DNA of 64,000 nt. Source: Sphingobacterium endophyticum. Its GTDB lineage: Bacteria; Bacteroidota; Bacteroidia; Sphingobacteriales; Sphingobacteriaceae. Positions 20,801 to 29,028 of this stretch are shown here, piece by piece. Location of the stretch: NCBI RefSeq assembly GCF_009733535.1, contig NZ_SMMI01000005.1:124001-188000 (forward strand), written 5' to 3'. The position numbers and the translations under genes are program-made. How positions within the stretch are numbered: the stretch's first letter is position 1; every line of letters starts with the position of its first letter. The notes under the pieces were generated by a model that saw only the letters and a program-made list of their open reading frames with translations, had not been told where the DNA came from and made no database searches.

Positions 20801-21122
20801 TTACATTAACCTGTGTCCCTGTAACATTTACAGTCTTAGTAGTATAACCTACCATCGTAATTCTTAATTCATTACCAACGCTTCCCGATAATTCAAAATT
20901 CCCATCCCCATCAGTTTGGGCACTTGAATTTAATGTCATGTTCGTTACTGATGCCCCTACAACAGCTTCGCCATTCTCGTTGGTAACTTTTCCGCGAATA
21001 ATGTTTTGGGTGATTTCATATACTCGGTCTCGATTCACATCCCTATAAGTTGCATGTGCAGCAGACCAAGAAAGTACCGATAAACCCACCAAAATGGGTA
21101 CAAATGCAGAGTTCTTTTTCAT
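17874..21122 (-). CDS. SusC/RagA-family TonB-dependent outer membrane receptor
   Basis: A 1082-residue receptor. The signal peptide is at about 1-25, a carboxypeptidase-regulatory-like domain follows (GKVTNENGEAVVGASVTN to about residue 110), then the TonB box region DEVVVVGYGKQKK, the plug (PLVLIDGVPG, SISVLKDASAAAIYGARGAFGVMLVTTKKG) and a 22-strand barrel ending in an aromatic FGLDFTF. It imports ligands captured by SusD using TonB energy. The start at 21122 (MKKNSAF) gives a normal signal peptide, whereas an upstream ATG at 21152 adds a non-signal leader. A palindrome CTTTGC-GT-GCAAAG lies at 21141-21154, just before the start. Confidence 0.95.
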   Translation of the reverse strand: MKKNSAFVPILVGLSVLSWSAAHATYRDVNRDRVYEITQNIIRGKVTNENGEAVVGASVTNMTLNSSAQTDGDGNFELSGSVGNELRITMVGYTTKTVNVTGTQVNVSIVSADQNLDEVVVVGYGKQKKVNLTGAVAQIDSKVLQDRPVANATQALQGAVPNLNINFTNGRPGGEGKVNIRGFASINSANAAPLVLIDGVPGNINTINPKDIESISVLKDASAAAIYGARGAFGVMLVTTKKGQAGKMSIGYSNNFGSSDLTVSTDFMTIGYDAAKLNDEAFLRATGNSYTNYNEDDYAELLKRKNDPSLPSVVIQNRNGKDQYVYYANTDWWNTFYREKMNSMEHALTFSGGSEKMDYYISGRMYQKGGLMKVQQDKFEGYNLRARLNGQVANWLKVSNNSQINYQNYTYPGWNSSVDANNNFISTTVHALPSYVPQNPDGTATYRTELNNYNIGDGIMADLLYGKSKGGEKEYEFVNLFEAVAQIVPGLTVTGNYTFTYNPIDKFQRRVQAPWSIYPGVINYLGNDQLVENAENYKKHSLNIFANFNKKFGDHNLGATAGYNQELSTWNNIGGTQTNLLSENLNDFNLGTGVPLLRGGEESWALQGFFGRINYDYKGRYLLEVNGRYDGTSKFPTGQRYGFFPSFSAGWRIMEEPFLESAKQYVNEAKLRVSYGSLGNAQEASPYGYIPLLGAGNAAYIMNGGRAQYLSSASPISGDLTWERTSTLNFGADFEFAQNRLTASFDYFIRETLDMLIPGKTLPAVFGASSPKTNAGDLRNVGWELSLAWRDRFDVADKPFGYSFGLGLSDSKAKITRFDNTEMLLNNYYVGQELGEIWGYKIDGLFKTNEEAANWDVNQDRVDARRLSAPGDWSKLQAGDPRFVDINGDKEVNQGKNTLTDPGDQIIIGNSRARYNFGVNLGANWQGFDVSAFFQGIGRQHWWPGSNADKFWGPYSRPYYSFVPREFEEDVWTPENPDAYFPLLRGYIALDGNSSLNVKSDRYLQDLAYIRLKNLTIGYSLPTSVMSKLKLSNARIYLSGENLWTATKLRSKYIDPEQASQESNGRAYPYSRTFSFGLDFTF

Positions 21123-21634
21123 GGTTTCAGTTAAATAATTCTTTGCGTGCAAAGAAAGGTTTACAATATTGGATTTGAGTTAATTATTTGTTACCAAATA
21201 ATTAAGCTGTTAATAAATTGTTATTGATTAGTTTAAATTAATATAAAAATAATAAAATAAATAATGAAATAAAGAATAAAAAACATTTTTAAACTTAATA
21301 ATTAACTACTATCCAATTATTATATTATTTTTTAATTATTTTACTATATATAAAATAAAATTCTTTAATAACTCTTATTACCTTCTATTATAGCCTTTTA
21401 TAAAACAATGAAATGCAGCTAATCTGATAAGAAGAAATAATAATTTTAAATATTTATCACAATAATTCAATAAACTGCTGATACAAATCGCTAAAACTCT
21501 AACAATAACGCTTAAAAAACCTTTAATTTATTAAGCAAGTTTTAATTAATACATGCGTATATAAAAATTAGCGGTTATCAGGGATATTTATTAATATCAA
21601 AACTTCCCATTTTTGTTGCATAATATTTATTTGA
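21123..21634. other. Very AT-rich divergent promoter region (SusC / WG-repeat gene)
   Basis: About 512 bases, strongly A+T, between divergent genes. It contains a 14-base palindrome CTTTGC-GT-GCAAAG at 21141-21154, 19 bases before the SusC start, which could be an operator or a start-region hairpin. No ORF or RNA gene was recognised and no clear Bacteroidota promoter box was found on either strand. Confidence 0.4.
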
Positions 21635-23032
21635 ATGAAAAGGATTTTTATAGCAATTACATGCATTGCATTTTACGCGTTAAACTTGCAAGCCCAAACC
21701 CAAAAAGTATTTAAAATTGATTATCATGGTTTTGTACAAGATCAAAATATTGATCAGATTGATAATTCTGCTGAATACGCCATGAGAGCATGGGTGAATG
21801 CTGATTATATTAAGGTATCTCCGCAGGATGTGGACAATGGTATTGAAATCATCAATAAAAAATCCTCCAAATCATTTATGATCTTCCCTGCTCTAGAACA
21901 ATACCATATAACGAATGATGGTACAGAGATGTATGCCTCTGAGGACACCGACTTAAACGTAGAATTAATAACCGAAAAATCAAAGAATATTGCTGGTTAC
22001 GATTGTAAAATGGCCCTCATAAAAACTGATTTTAATGTAGAGGATATGGAGGACTATGTCATTGAAATTTGGTATACCGAAAAAATTCCTACCATCTATT
22101 GGAGTCAATTTTCATTTCTTAAACAAATCCCCGGCGCTGTGTTACAGGTTTCCTTAGATGGAAATGGTTTTATTGCTACTAATATTACTCAAGAAACCCT
22201 AAAAGAAAATGAATTTTCAATTCCTGAAAGCTATACTGAATATGAAGTAGAAACAGGGGAAATTTATAACGAAGATGATTCTTTAGAGCTGGAAGAACCT
22301 AACCAAGAAGAAATGCCTGTAGATGAAGATAGATTTCTTTATTACGACGGGACGGAAACCTACCTTGGACTGAAAGATGAAAATGATAATATAATAACAA
22401 AACCTATTTATTCATATTTTGACTATTTCCGAGGTGGGATTTCAACCGTCATCAATGATGACAGCAAATTCGGTTCTATGGATAAAAATGGTAACATTAA
22501 GATTCCTTTTAAATACGATTTCTTGGCATATGATGATGAATACCAACAGTACATTTACGCAGAAGGCGAAAAATTTGGAATTCTTTCCGCAAACGACAAA
22601 CCAATTATCAAAGCTGAATATGATATGGTCAGCCACATGAACGATGGATATATTGCTGCGCAGCTGAATGATAAAACTGGAATTATAGACAGCAAAGGAA
22701 ATATCATAGTTCCTATTTCCTATCCTATTATAATCGAATTCAATGACCAAGTTTTTGTTTCGGCATTAGATGATAGTTATGTATTGTTCAGTATTAAAGG
22801 CAACAGAAAAATTAGCGAAGGATTCGATCTCATTTCTTTATCAAAGGATTCTATCCATTTGGTTCAAAAAGGGGAAAAATATGGGTACATCAACAATGAA
22901 GGTAAGATTGTAATTCCAATCAAATATAGTATTGCCACTTCATTTGAAGATGGTGTTGCTTCAGTAGCCGATAATGAAGACTCCGATGTTTACAGCATCA
23001 ACACAAATGGTGAAATAGTTGAAACAAACTAA
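21635..23032 (+). CDS. Secreted WG-repeat protein with GLPGLI-like N-terminal domain
   Basis: A 465-residue protein with signal peptide (cleavage after LQAQ, about residue 21). Residues about 22-195 resemble the GLPGLI/DUF4412 type of beta-rich envelope domain (IAGYDCKMALIKT, VIEIWYTEKIPTIYWSQF). An acidic linker (about 205-235) follows. The C-terminal half has about five WG-type repeats with the pattern G-hydrophobic-x-D/N-x-x-G-x-hydrophobic-x-P-hydrophobic-x-Y, for example KTGIIDSKGNIIVPISYP and KYGYINNEGKIVIPIKYS. The repeats probably form a beta-propeller or solenoid for protein binding. The function is unknown. Confidence 0.8.
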   Translation: MKRIFIAITCIAFYALNLQAQTQKVFKIDYHGFVQDQNIDQIDNSAEYAMRAWVNADYIKVSPQDVDNGIEIINKKSSKSFMIFPALEQYHITNDGTEMYASEDTDLNVELITEKSKNIAGYDCKMALIKTDFNVEDMEDYVIEIWYTEKIPTIYWSQFSFLKQIPGAVLQVSLDGNGFIATNITQETLKENEFSIPESYTEYEVETGEIYNEDDSLELEEPNQEEMPVDEDRFLYYDGTETYLGLKDENDNIITKPIYSYFDYFRGGISTVINDDSKFGSMDKNGNIKIPFKYDFLAYDDEYQQYIYAEGEKFGILSANDKPIIKAEYDMVSHMNDGYIAAQLNDKTGIIDSKGNIIVPISYPIIIEFNDQVFVSALDDSYVLFSIKGNRKISEGFDLISLSKDSIHLVQKGEKYGYINNEGKIVIPIKYSIATSFEDGVASVADNEDSDVYSINTNGEIVETN

Positions 23033-23061
23033 TCAAAATTCATATAGTTTACCGCAAAATG

Positions 23062-23093
23062 GAGCCTATAATAATAGGCTCTGTTTGTGTAAT
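23062..23093 (+). terminator. Weak terminator-like hairpin after the WG-repeat gene
   Basis: Stem GAGCCTA/TAGGCTC (23062-23068 with 23075-23081), loop ATAATA, followed by the T-rich TGTTTGTGTAA. The T-run is interrupted. Confidence 0.4.
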
Positions 23094-23126
23094 TTTACAG
23101 CTCAATAATCTTTAGAAAACATAAGC

Positions 23127-25382
23127 ATGAACTTCAAATTTAGAAAATCGGTTACCTGGAAGAAATATATAATTATGCTTCTTCTGTTGAGTTTCGGAAT
23201 TTCTAAAAGTGATGGTCAGGATTTCTTAAATAACCTTCAAAACGAATATAATCAGTATAAAACCACAGACCCCAACAAGTTTTTCTTAACTGGTAAATTA
23301 GCTCAGGCACTATTTTTCAACCAACAAGAAATCAAGGCATTTGCCTTATTAAGGAAAGACCTTGACATCGCAGAAAAATTAAATGATCCAAAATATGCCG
23401 CCTATTTGAATACCGTCTTAGCAATAAACCAACTTATTGATGAGAAGGAAACCTATTCAAAACAAACGATTCTAAAAGCTAAAGGTCTAGCCGACCGCAG
23501 CAAGGATATGGAAATCAAAGGTTATGTCTATTATGGATATGGTTGGATTTTATCCCGTCAACAACAAGAAGTAGATGCCGTAAAACAATTTCTGATTGCT
23601 CTAAGTTATTTAGATCAAGCAAAGAATTCCAAAACCCTCAATAATAGAAAAGCAAGTGTCTACAAAGAATTAACATCAATTTATGCCAATTGGAATGAAT
23701 TTGATCTCCAAGAAAAATACAGCAAACTAGCTTTGGACCTGGCCATTGAACAGAATGATCCGGCCACTATTTTTGACTCCTATATGTCCCTCGGATATAT
23801 GTATGAGCAGAAATACCTTGACTACCCTGCTGAAAATCGATACAGGGATCTTGCTGAAAAATATTATCTCTATGCATTAGGAATCTATAATAAAAATAAA
23901 GATAATATTTCAATTCCCTCAAACTTAGCATTTGTTGCAAATAATCTTGCTCATCTATATTTCAAGCATTTCCCGAAAGAATATCGGGATAAAGCCGAGC
24001 AATATGCAGAATTAGCTAAAATCCAAGCTCTCGAATCCAAGCAATATAACCTTGTTGCTTCGTCCTATGGAATCATGTCTGAAATGTCACTACAGGATGG
24101 CAACACAAAACAGGCAAAAGAAAATCTTCTGGCATCCCTAGTAGAAATAAACAAGTCTCAAGTTCAGGACCAACAAATCCTATTAAGCATTTATCAAACA
24201 CTTTCCCATATCAGCGAACAGGAAGGAAATTTTCAAGAAGCAATCAAATACTATAAGGAATACATACAAATCTTTACATCCATCTATGACCAAGATAAAT
24301 TGAATCTCAGCAAGAGATTGGATGCCCAATTCGAAAAAGGTAAACAGGAACAACAATTGGCAACACTGAAGGTCGAGACAGAAAAAAAGGAACAACAGAT
24401 CCAATTGATGGAAGCATTAGGTATCCAACAAAAACAAGAACTGGAAAACATGAGACTTTTTCAGGATAACCAAACAAAAGAACTTGAGCTTTCTAAATTG
24501 ATCTCAGAAAAACAAGTTCAACAACTCCGTATGTCTAAACTTGAATCGGACAATAGGGCCCAGGAAATTAATAATTATCAAAAACAAATCTCCCTTAAAG
24601 ATAAATTAAACAAATATTATATTGCTTTGACAGGAGCTGTCTTGCTTCTATCTGCTTTACTTTTCTATGCTTATAGTCAGCGTTCAAAGCATATGAAACA
24701 ACGTGAAAATCTCCTAAACCTCGCATTTGAACAGGAAAGACAGCATGCAAAAATTGCTACCCTGACCGCATTATTAGATGGACAAGAGCAGGAAAGAGCT
24801 CGGATCGCTCGTGACCTTCACGACGGACTGGGCGGGTTATTGTCGGGAACAAAAATGCAGCTTTCTCAACTCAATGATCAGGAAAATATGATAGTCAAAG
24901 AAAAAATGCAAAAAGGTATTGCCCATATTGATTTAGCAGTTGATGAATTAAGAAGAGTCGCTCATAACCTTACCCCCGATTTGTTGGAAAAATTCGGTAT
25001 TCAAGAAGCCCTTAGTGATTACGCTTCTAGGATGTCCAATGAAAAAATCGATATTGATGTGCAATTCTTACACTATGTAAATCCCTTAAACAAAGAACAG
25101 CAATTAATCATTTACAGAATCATCCAGGAATTGGTAAATAATGCAATTAAGCACGCGCAACCTTCCCAAATCATTATTCAAATCGCGGAAGAAGATCATG
25201 AATTCCATCTTACCGTAGAGGACGATGGCACAGGTTTTAACTATAATAATTTAAGTAATATAAAATCTGCAGGCCTGCAGAATATTGAATCACGAATAGA
25301 ATTCCTCAAGGGAAGATTACAGGTGAATTCAGATATTGGACAAGGAAGCAGTTTTGACATCTTTATTCCAAAATCAATTTAA
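23127..25382 (+). CDS. TPR-containing membrane sensor histidine kinase (HisKA_3)
   Basis: A 751-residue kinase with an N-terminal signal or anchor (about 12-30), a long periplasmic region of tetratricopeptide repeats (about 35-400), a glutamine-rich coiled coil (about 400-495), one membrane helix (about 497-516), the HisKA_3 helix with phospho-acceptor H565 in ARDLHDGLGG, and a GHKL ATPase (IYRIIQELVNNAIKHAQPS; DDGTGF). TPR kinases of this type are common in Bacteroidota, but their signals are mostly unknown. The response regulator gene starts two bases after its stop codon begins a new frame, so they form a tight operon. Confidence 0.92.
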   Translation: MNFKFRKSVTWKKYIIMLLLLSFGISKSDGQDFLNNLQNEYNQYKTTDPNKFFLTGKLAQALFFNQQEIKAFALLRKDLDIAEKLNDPKYAAYLNTVLAINQLIDEKETYSKQTILKAKGLADRSKDMEIKGYVYYGYGWILSRQQQEVDAVKQFLIALSYLDQAKNSKTLNNRKASVYKELTSIYANWNEFDLQEKYSKLALDLAIEQNDPATIFDSYMSLGYMYEQKYLDYPAENRYRDLAEKYYLYALGIYNKNKDNISIPSNLAFVANNLAHLYFKHFPKEYRDKAEQYAELAKIQALESKQYNLVASSYGIMSEMSLQDGNTKQAKENLLASLVEINKSQVQDQQILLSIYQTLSHISEQEGNFQEAIKYYKEYIQIFTSIYDQDKLNLSKRLDAQFEKGKQEQQLATLKVETEKKEQQIQLMEALGIQQKQELENMRLFQDNQTKELELSKLISEKQVQQLRMSKLESDNRAQEINNYQKQISLKDKLNKYYIALTGAVLLLSALLFYAYSQRSKHMKQRENLLNLAFEQERQHAKIATLTALLDGQEQERARIARDLHDGLGGLLSGTKMQLSQLNDQENMIVKEKMQKGIAHIDLAVDELRRVAHNLTPDLLEKFGIQEALSDYASRMSNEKIDIDVQFLHYVNPLNKEQQLIIYRIIQELVNNAIKHAQPSQIIIQIAEEDHEFHLTVEDDGTGFNYNNLSNIKSAGLQNIESRIEFLKGRLQVNSDIGQGSSFDIFIPKSI

Positions 25383-25383
25383 T

Positions 25384-26022
25384 ATGATAAATATCGCAAT
25401 TACTGATGACCATCCTTTATTGTCTGAAGGATTGAAAAATATTTTAGCTCAGGAACCAGATCTCAATATTATTGGTTGTTATCCTACTGCAGCTAAATTG
25501 ATTGAAGAATTAAAAAGTACGCAGATTGATGTGCTTTTGTTAGATATCAATCTTTCTGATGCAAATGGATTGGAGCTGATTAATTCCTTACTTAAAAAAA
25601 ATGCGGGATTGAAGATTATTATGCTCAGTGTACATAATGAGTATGCGGTGATTAATAGCGCATTTGAGGAAGGAGCACATGGGTACATTCAAAAAAATGC
25701 TTCCATTGATGAGATAATCACAGGTATCCAAGAAATCTTGTTGGGGAAAAAATTCCTCTGTTCACAAACAAAACGCATAATCGACAGAAAAAATAGCGCT
25801 GAACTAAAAAGCGTTCCTAAACTGACAAGACGTGAAAAGGAAATACTCGCCACAGCAGCATTAGGACTGACCACAACCCAAATCGCTGACAAACTTTTTA
25901 TTAGTCCACACACGGTTGAAAGCCATCGGAAAAATCTAATTGAAAAATTTAGAACTTCAAACTTAAGTTCTGCAATAAAATTGGCATATGAATATGGATT
26001 AATCCGTGAGGTGTCTACCTAA
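25384..26022 (+). CDS. NarL/FixJ-family response regulator, partner of the TPR kinase
   Basis: A 212-residue regulator: receiver domain (D8/D9 acidic pair, phospho-acceptor D54 in LLLDINLS, lysine in IQKN) and a C-terminal LuxR helix-turn-helix (TRREKEILATAALGLTTTQIADKLFISPHTVESHRK). The ATG at 25384 gives the normal MINIAITDDHPLL opening and lies one base after the kinase stop; an upstream in-frame start inside the kinase gene is less likely. It is almost certainly phosphorylated by the preceding kinase. Confidence 0.93.
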   Translation: MINIAITDDHPLLSEGLKNILAQEPDLNIIGCYPTAAKLIEELKSTQIDVLLLDINLSDANGLELINSLLKKNAGLKIIMLSVHNEYAVINSAFEEGAHGYIQKNASIDEIITGIQEILLGKKFLCSQTKRIIDRKNSAELKSVPKLTRREKEILATAALGLTTTQIADKLFISPHTVESHRKNLIEKFRTSNLSSAIKLAYEYGLIREVST

Positions 26023-26084
26023 GGAATAATCCCAAACCTTTCGCCATGTTAATTGTTCTATCCATATAACCAACTTTAGATGTT

Positions 26085-26282
26085 ATGCAAGAAAAAGAAG
26101 ATGAACATGGAAATAAAATAAATAATGCTGAAGATGTCGATCCAACGAAAGTGCCAGAAACGGTAATTAAGGAAAAGGACGATCAGCCTGCAGCCAATAA
26201 TTTAAAAAGAACAATAATCATTGCAATTATATTATTGGCAGTTATTTATTTCATATATGAAATGGTCTTAAAAGGCCAATAA
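26085..26282 (+). CDS. Small single-span membrane protein
   Basis: A 65-residue protein with a highly charged N-terminal half (MQEKEDEHGNKINNAEDVD) and one membrane helix near the end (TIIIAIILLAVIYFIYEMV). It is not recognised as a named family. It follows the two-component operon by about 60 bases in the same direction and ends inside a strong terminator hairpin. A role beside the sensor kinase is possible but unproven. Confidence 0.65.
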   Translation: MQEKEDEHGNKINNAEDVDPTKVPETVIKEKDDQPAANNLKRTIIIAIILLAVIYFIYEMVLKGQ

Positions 26283-26328
26283 GTTAACAAGAAAGGCTGT
26301 TCTCACGAACAGCCTTTCTTGTTAACTT
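26281..26328. terminator. Perfect 22-bp bidirectional terminator hairpin
   Basis: The arms 26281-26302 and 26307-26328 pair perfectly, with a TCAC loop. The left arm begins within the stop codon of the 65-residue gene. It separates this gene from the convergent glgC. Confidence 0.9.
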
Positions 26329-26339
26329 ATAATATCTGT

Positions 26340-27611
26340 TTAAAAACCAATTGTTCTGCCATGTTCTATCACGGCATTTTTCTTGATTACAATAATACCA
26401 TCACAGATCGTATATTCTGGAAAATCACCATCTTTCAACTGCTTTCCCCCCTTTATCCGTACATCATTACCAATCCTACAGTTTTTATCCAATATAGCAT
26501 TCTCAATGTAGCAACGCTCCCCAACTCCTATTGGAGGAGGTTCCTGTGAGGTCGTTAATTCCATCACCTCATTTAATTCCTCGTAATAATCCGAACCCAT
26601 CATGTACGTCATCTTAATTACGGTCCCTTCTCCTACCCTGGAACGAATCCCGATTACCGATCGCTGAATCTTCTCTGCCAAAATAATACATCCATCTGCA
26701 ATAATAGCATTGTTTAAGGTAGTTCCCGAAACTTTTGATGGCGGCAACATACGTGCTCTGGTGTAAACAGTTTCTCCAAATAAATTGAATTCAGGAATAT
26801 CATCCGTCAAGCCTATATTCGCTTCGAAAAAAGAGGAAATGGTACCAATATCTGTCCAATAACTATCAAATGGATAACTTAGTACCTTTGAATTTTCAAT
26901 GGCATCAGGGATAATCTCTTTACCGAAGTCCATTCCATTATTCTCAGCCAGCATCCTTGTCATCACCCCTTTCGAGAAAACATAGATACCCATTGAAGCC
27001 AAATAATTCCTCCCCTGTTTCTCTAAATCTTCTGAAACTTCCGATGTCCAATCAGCTAATAAATCCTTCGTCGGTTTCTCAATGAAGGAAACAACATTAT
27101 TATGCTCATCAGACTTTAGGATACCAAAGCCTGGCGCTTCCTTCGCTGTCACCGGAATGGTTCCAATCGTAATTTCACCGCCATTCTTCACATGAAAATC
27201 AACCATAGCAGAATAATCCATCTGATACAATTGATCCCCAGATAGAATCAATACATAATCGTAATCAACATTGACCAAATTCTTTTGCGTTCTGCGAACC
27301 GCATCAGCAGTACCCTCAAACCAGCGATCTCCCTCATTGGTCTGCTCAGCAGCTAGAATATCTACAAATCCCTTACTAAAAATACTGAAGTTGTAAGAAT
27401 TCTTGATATGCTTATTTAATGATGCCGAGTTATATTGCGTCAATACAAATATCTTATTATAGCCAGAATTAAGACAATTTGAAATTGGAATATCAACCAA
27501 TCGGTATTTCCCAGCAATTGGAACTGCCGGTTTAGAACGTTGATCTGTCAACGGAAATAAGCGGGTTCCTCGACCCCCACCTAATACTATAGAAACAACT
27601 TTATGCGACAT
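26340..27611 (-). CDS. glgC: Glucose-1-phosphate adenylyltransferase (ADP-glucose pyrophosphorylase)
   Basis: A 423-residue enzyme that makes ADP-glucose from ATP and glucose-1-phosphate, the first committed step of glycogen synthesis. The nucleotide-binding motif GGGRGTRLFPLT (10-21), the RYRLVDIPISNC-like stretch KYRLVDIPISNC, SGDQLYQMD and FIEKP motifs, and a C-terminal left-handed beta-helix (hexapeptide-like IIADGCIILAEKIQRSVIG) are all visible. It is the last gene of the glycogen cluster, one base after glgA, and is followed by the 22-bp terminator. Confidence 0.96.
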   Translation of the reverse strand: MSHKVVSIVLGGGRGTRLFPLTDQRSKPAVPIAGKYRLVDIPISNCLNSGYNKIFVLTQYNSASLNKHIKNSYNFSIFSKGFVDILAAEQTNEGDRWFEGTADAVRRTQKNLVNVDYDYVLILSGDQLYQMDYSAMVDFHVKNGGEITIGTIPVTAKEAPGFGILKSDEHNNVVSFIEKPTKDLLADWTSEVSEDLEKQGRNYLASMGIYVFSKGVMTRMLAENNGMDFGKEIIPDAIENSKVLSYPFDSYWTDIGTISSFFEANIGLTDDIPEFNLFGETVYTRARMLPPSKVSGTTLNNAIIADGCIILAEKIQRSVIGIRSRVGEGTVIKMTYMMGSDYYEELNEVMELTTSQEPPPIGVGERCYIENAILDKNCRIGNDVRIKGGKQLKDGDFPEYTICDGIIVIKKNAVIEHGRTIGF

Positions 27612-27612
27612 A

Positions 27613-29028
27613 TTATTTAAGTAATTGGTTATATAACTCTATATATTTCTGTGCTGATTTATTCCAAGAATAATCTAATCCCATCGCCGCATCCCTCGTT
27701 TTTGTTAAGTTATCCGCATAGCTCAAGTATTTAATCGCTCTCTTCACTGTGTCAGCAGCTTCTTCTGCATTTACATCGTTGAATAGGAATCCATATCCAC
27801 CCTCCTCAACATCTATCACTGTATCTTTCAAACCACCTATCTTCCGCACGACTGGAATGGTACCATATTTTAAAGCATATAGTTGGTTCAATCCACATGG
27901 CTCAACCCGAGATGGCATTATCAACATATCCGAAGCAGCATAAACTCGATGCGCTAATTGTTCGTTATAGCCGAAGAAAACAGCTAAATCACGCTGATAA
28001 ATACCAGTAACTTCTTGAATCTTTTCCTGTATCCCGGAATCTCCCGAGCCTAATATAAATATACTTATTTTACCTGAACTTTGCCTCAACAGATTATCTA
28101 TTACTTCTGGCAAAATATCAGCCCCCTTTTCCGTCGCAAACCTGCCAATATAACTTAACAATGGCTTCGTCGGATCTAATCCAAATTCATTACAGAACTT
28201 CAGCTTATTCCCTGCTTTCCCCTCATCAACATCCTGAATTGCATAATTCTGATCTATTAATGAATCTAATGCAGGATCCCAAAATTCAGTATCTATCCCA
28301 TTAACTATACCAATAGATTTTGCCCTTTCATCATAAAACAAATGCTGCAAACCATTTGCCTCAACATATAATTCCTTGAGGTATCCTTCCGATACGGTCG
28401 TATAGGCATCACAGCATTTTATCGCCGTAGCTAGTGGATTAATAAGTCCATCCCAGTCCAACAATCCCCATTTCCACGTATCAAATGACGGAATAAATAA
28501 ACTTTTACTCCAAGACATCCACCCTTGATATTGACCGTTATGAACCGTAAATACCGTCTTCACATCCTTTAGCTCATCGAATTCATTGCTCCATTTAGTC
28601 AAGAATGGCACTAATCCTACATGATGATCGTGACAATGAAGCACATCTGGTTGAATTTTGTTATAGTTCAGGTAATGTAAAACCGCATGTTGGAATGCAA
28701 TCCATTGATCCGCCTCATCTTGGTAGCAATATACTTCTTCACGATCCAATAAATTTGGTATTCGAATTAAATATAATGGAAATCCTAAAGTATCATCCAT
28801 TTCCTTCAGAACCTCATATTCCAAAAGAGCAGAACCCTGATAAATCTCACCTTTTGCAACAACATCAAAAGAATGCTCATGAACAAATTTCCGATTGAAG
28901 TAAGGCATTATTACCGAGGAATCAACACCTAACTCCCGCTGGTATTTAGGCAATGCACCAACCACATCTGCCAAACCTCCTACTTTTGCTACAGGAAAAC
29001 ATTCAACGCTTAAATGTATGACTTTCAT
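27613..29028 (-). CDS. glgA: Glycogen synthase, GT5 family
   Basis: A 471-residue ADP-glucose-dependent glycosyltransferase of the GT-B fold that extends alpha-1,4-glucan. The N-terminal KVGGLADVVGALPK (about 15-28) is the ADP-glucose binding loop, and the C-terminal domain has IGRFATEKGADILPE and MPSRVEPCGLNQLYALKYGTIPVVRKIGGLKDTV with the catalytic glutamate region. The start codon overlaps the glgB stop in TAATG, and glgC follows directly, so the three are translationally coupled. Confidence 0.95.
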   Translation of the reverse strand: MKVIHLSVECFPVAKVGGLADVVGALPKYQRELGVDSSVIMPYFNRKFVHEHSFDVVAKGEIYQGSALLEYEVLKEMDDTLGFPLYLIRIPNLLDREEVYCYQDEADQWIAFQHAVLHYLNYNKIQPDVLHCHDHHVGLVPFLTKWSNEFDELKDVKTVFTVHNGQYQGWMSWSKSLFIPSFDTWKWGLLDWDGLINPLATAIKCCDAYTTVSEGYLKELYVEANGLQHLFYDERAKSIGIVNGIDTEFWDPALDSLIDQNYAIQDVDEGKAGNKLKFCNEFGLDPTKPLLSYIGRFATEKGADILPEVIDNLLRQSSGKISIFILGSGDSGIQEKIQEVTGIYQRDLAVFFGYNEQLAHRVYAASDMLIMPSRVEPCGLNQLYALKYGTIPVVRKIGGLKDTVIDVEEGGYGFLFNDVNAEEAADTVKRAIKYLSYADNLTKTRDAAMGLDYSWNKSAQKYIELYNQLLK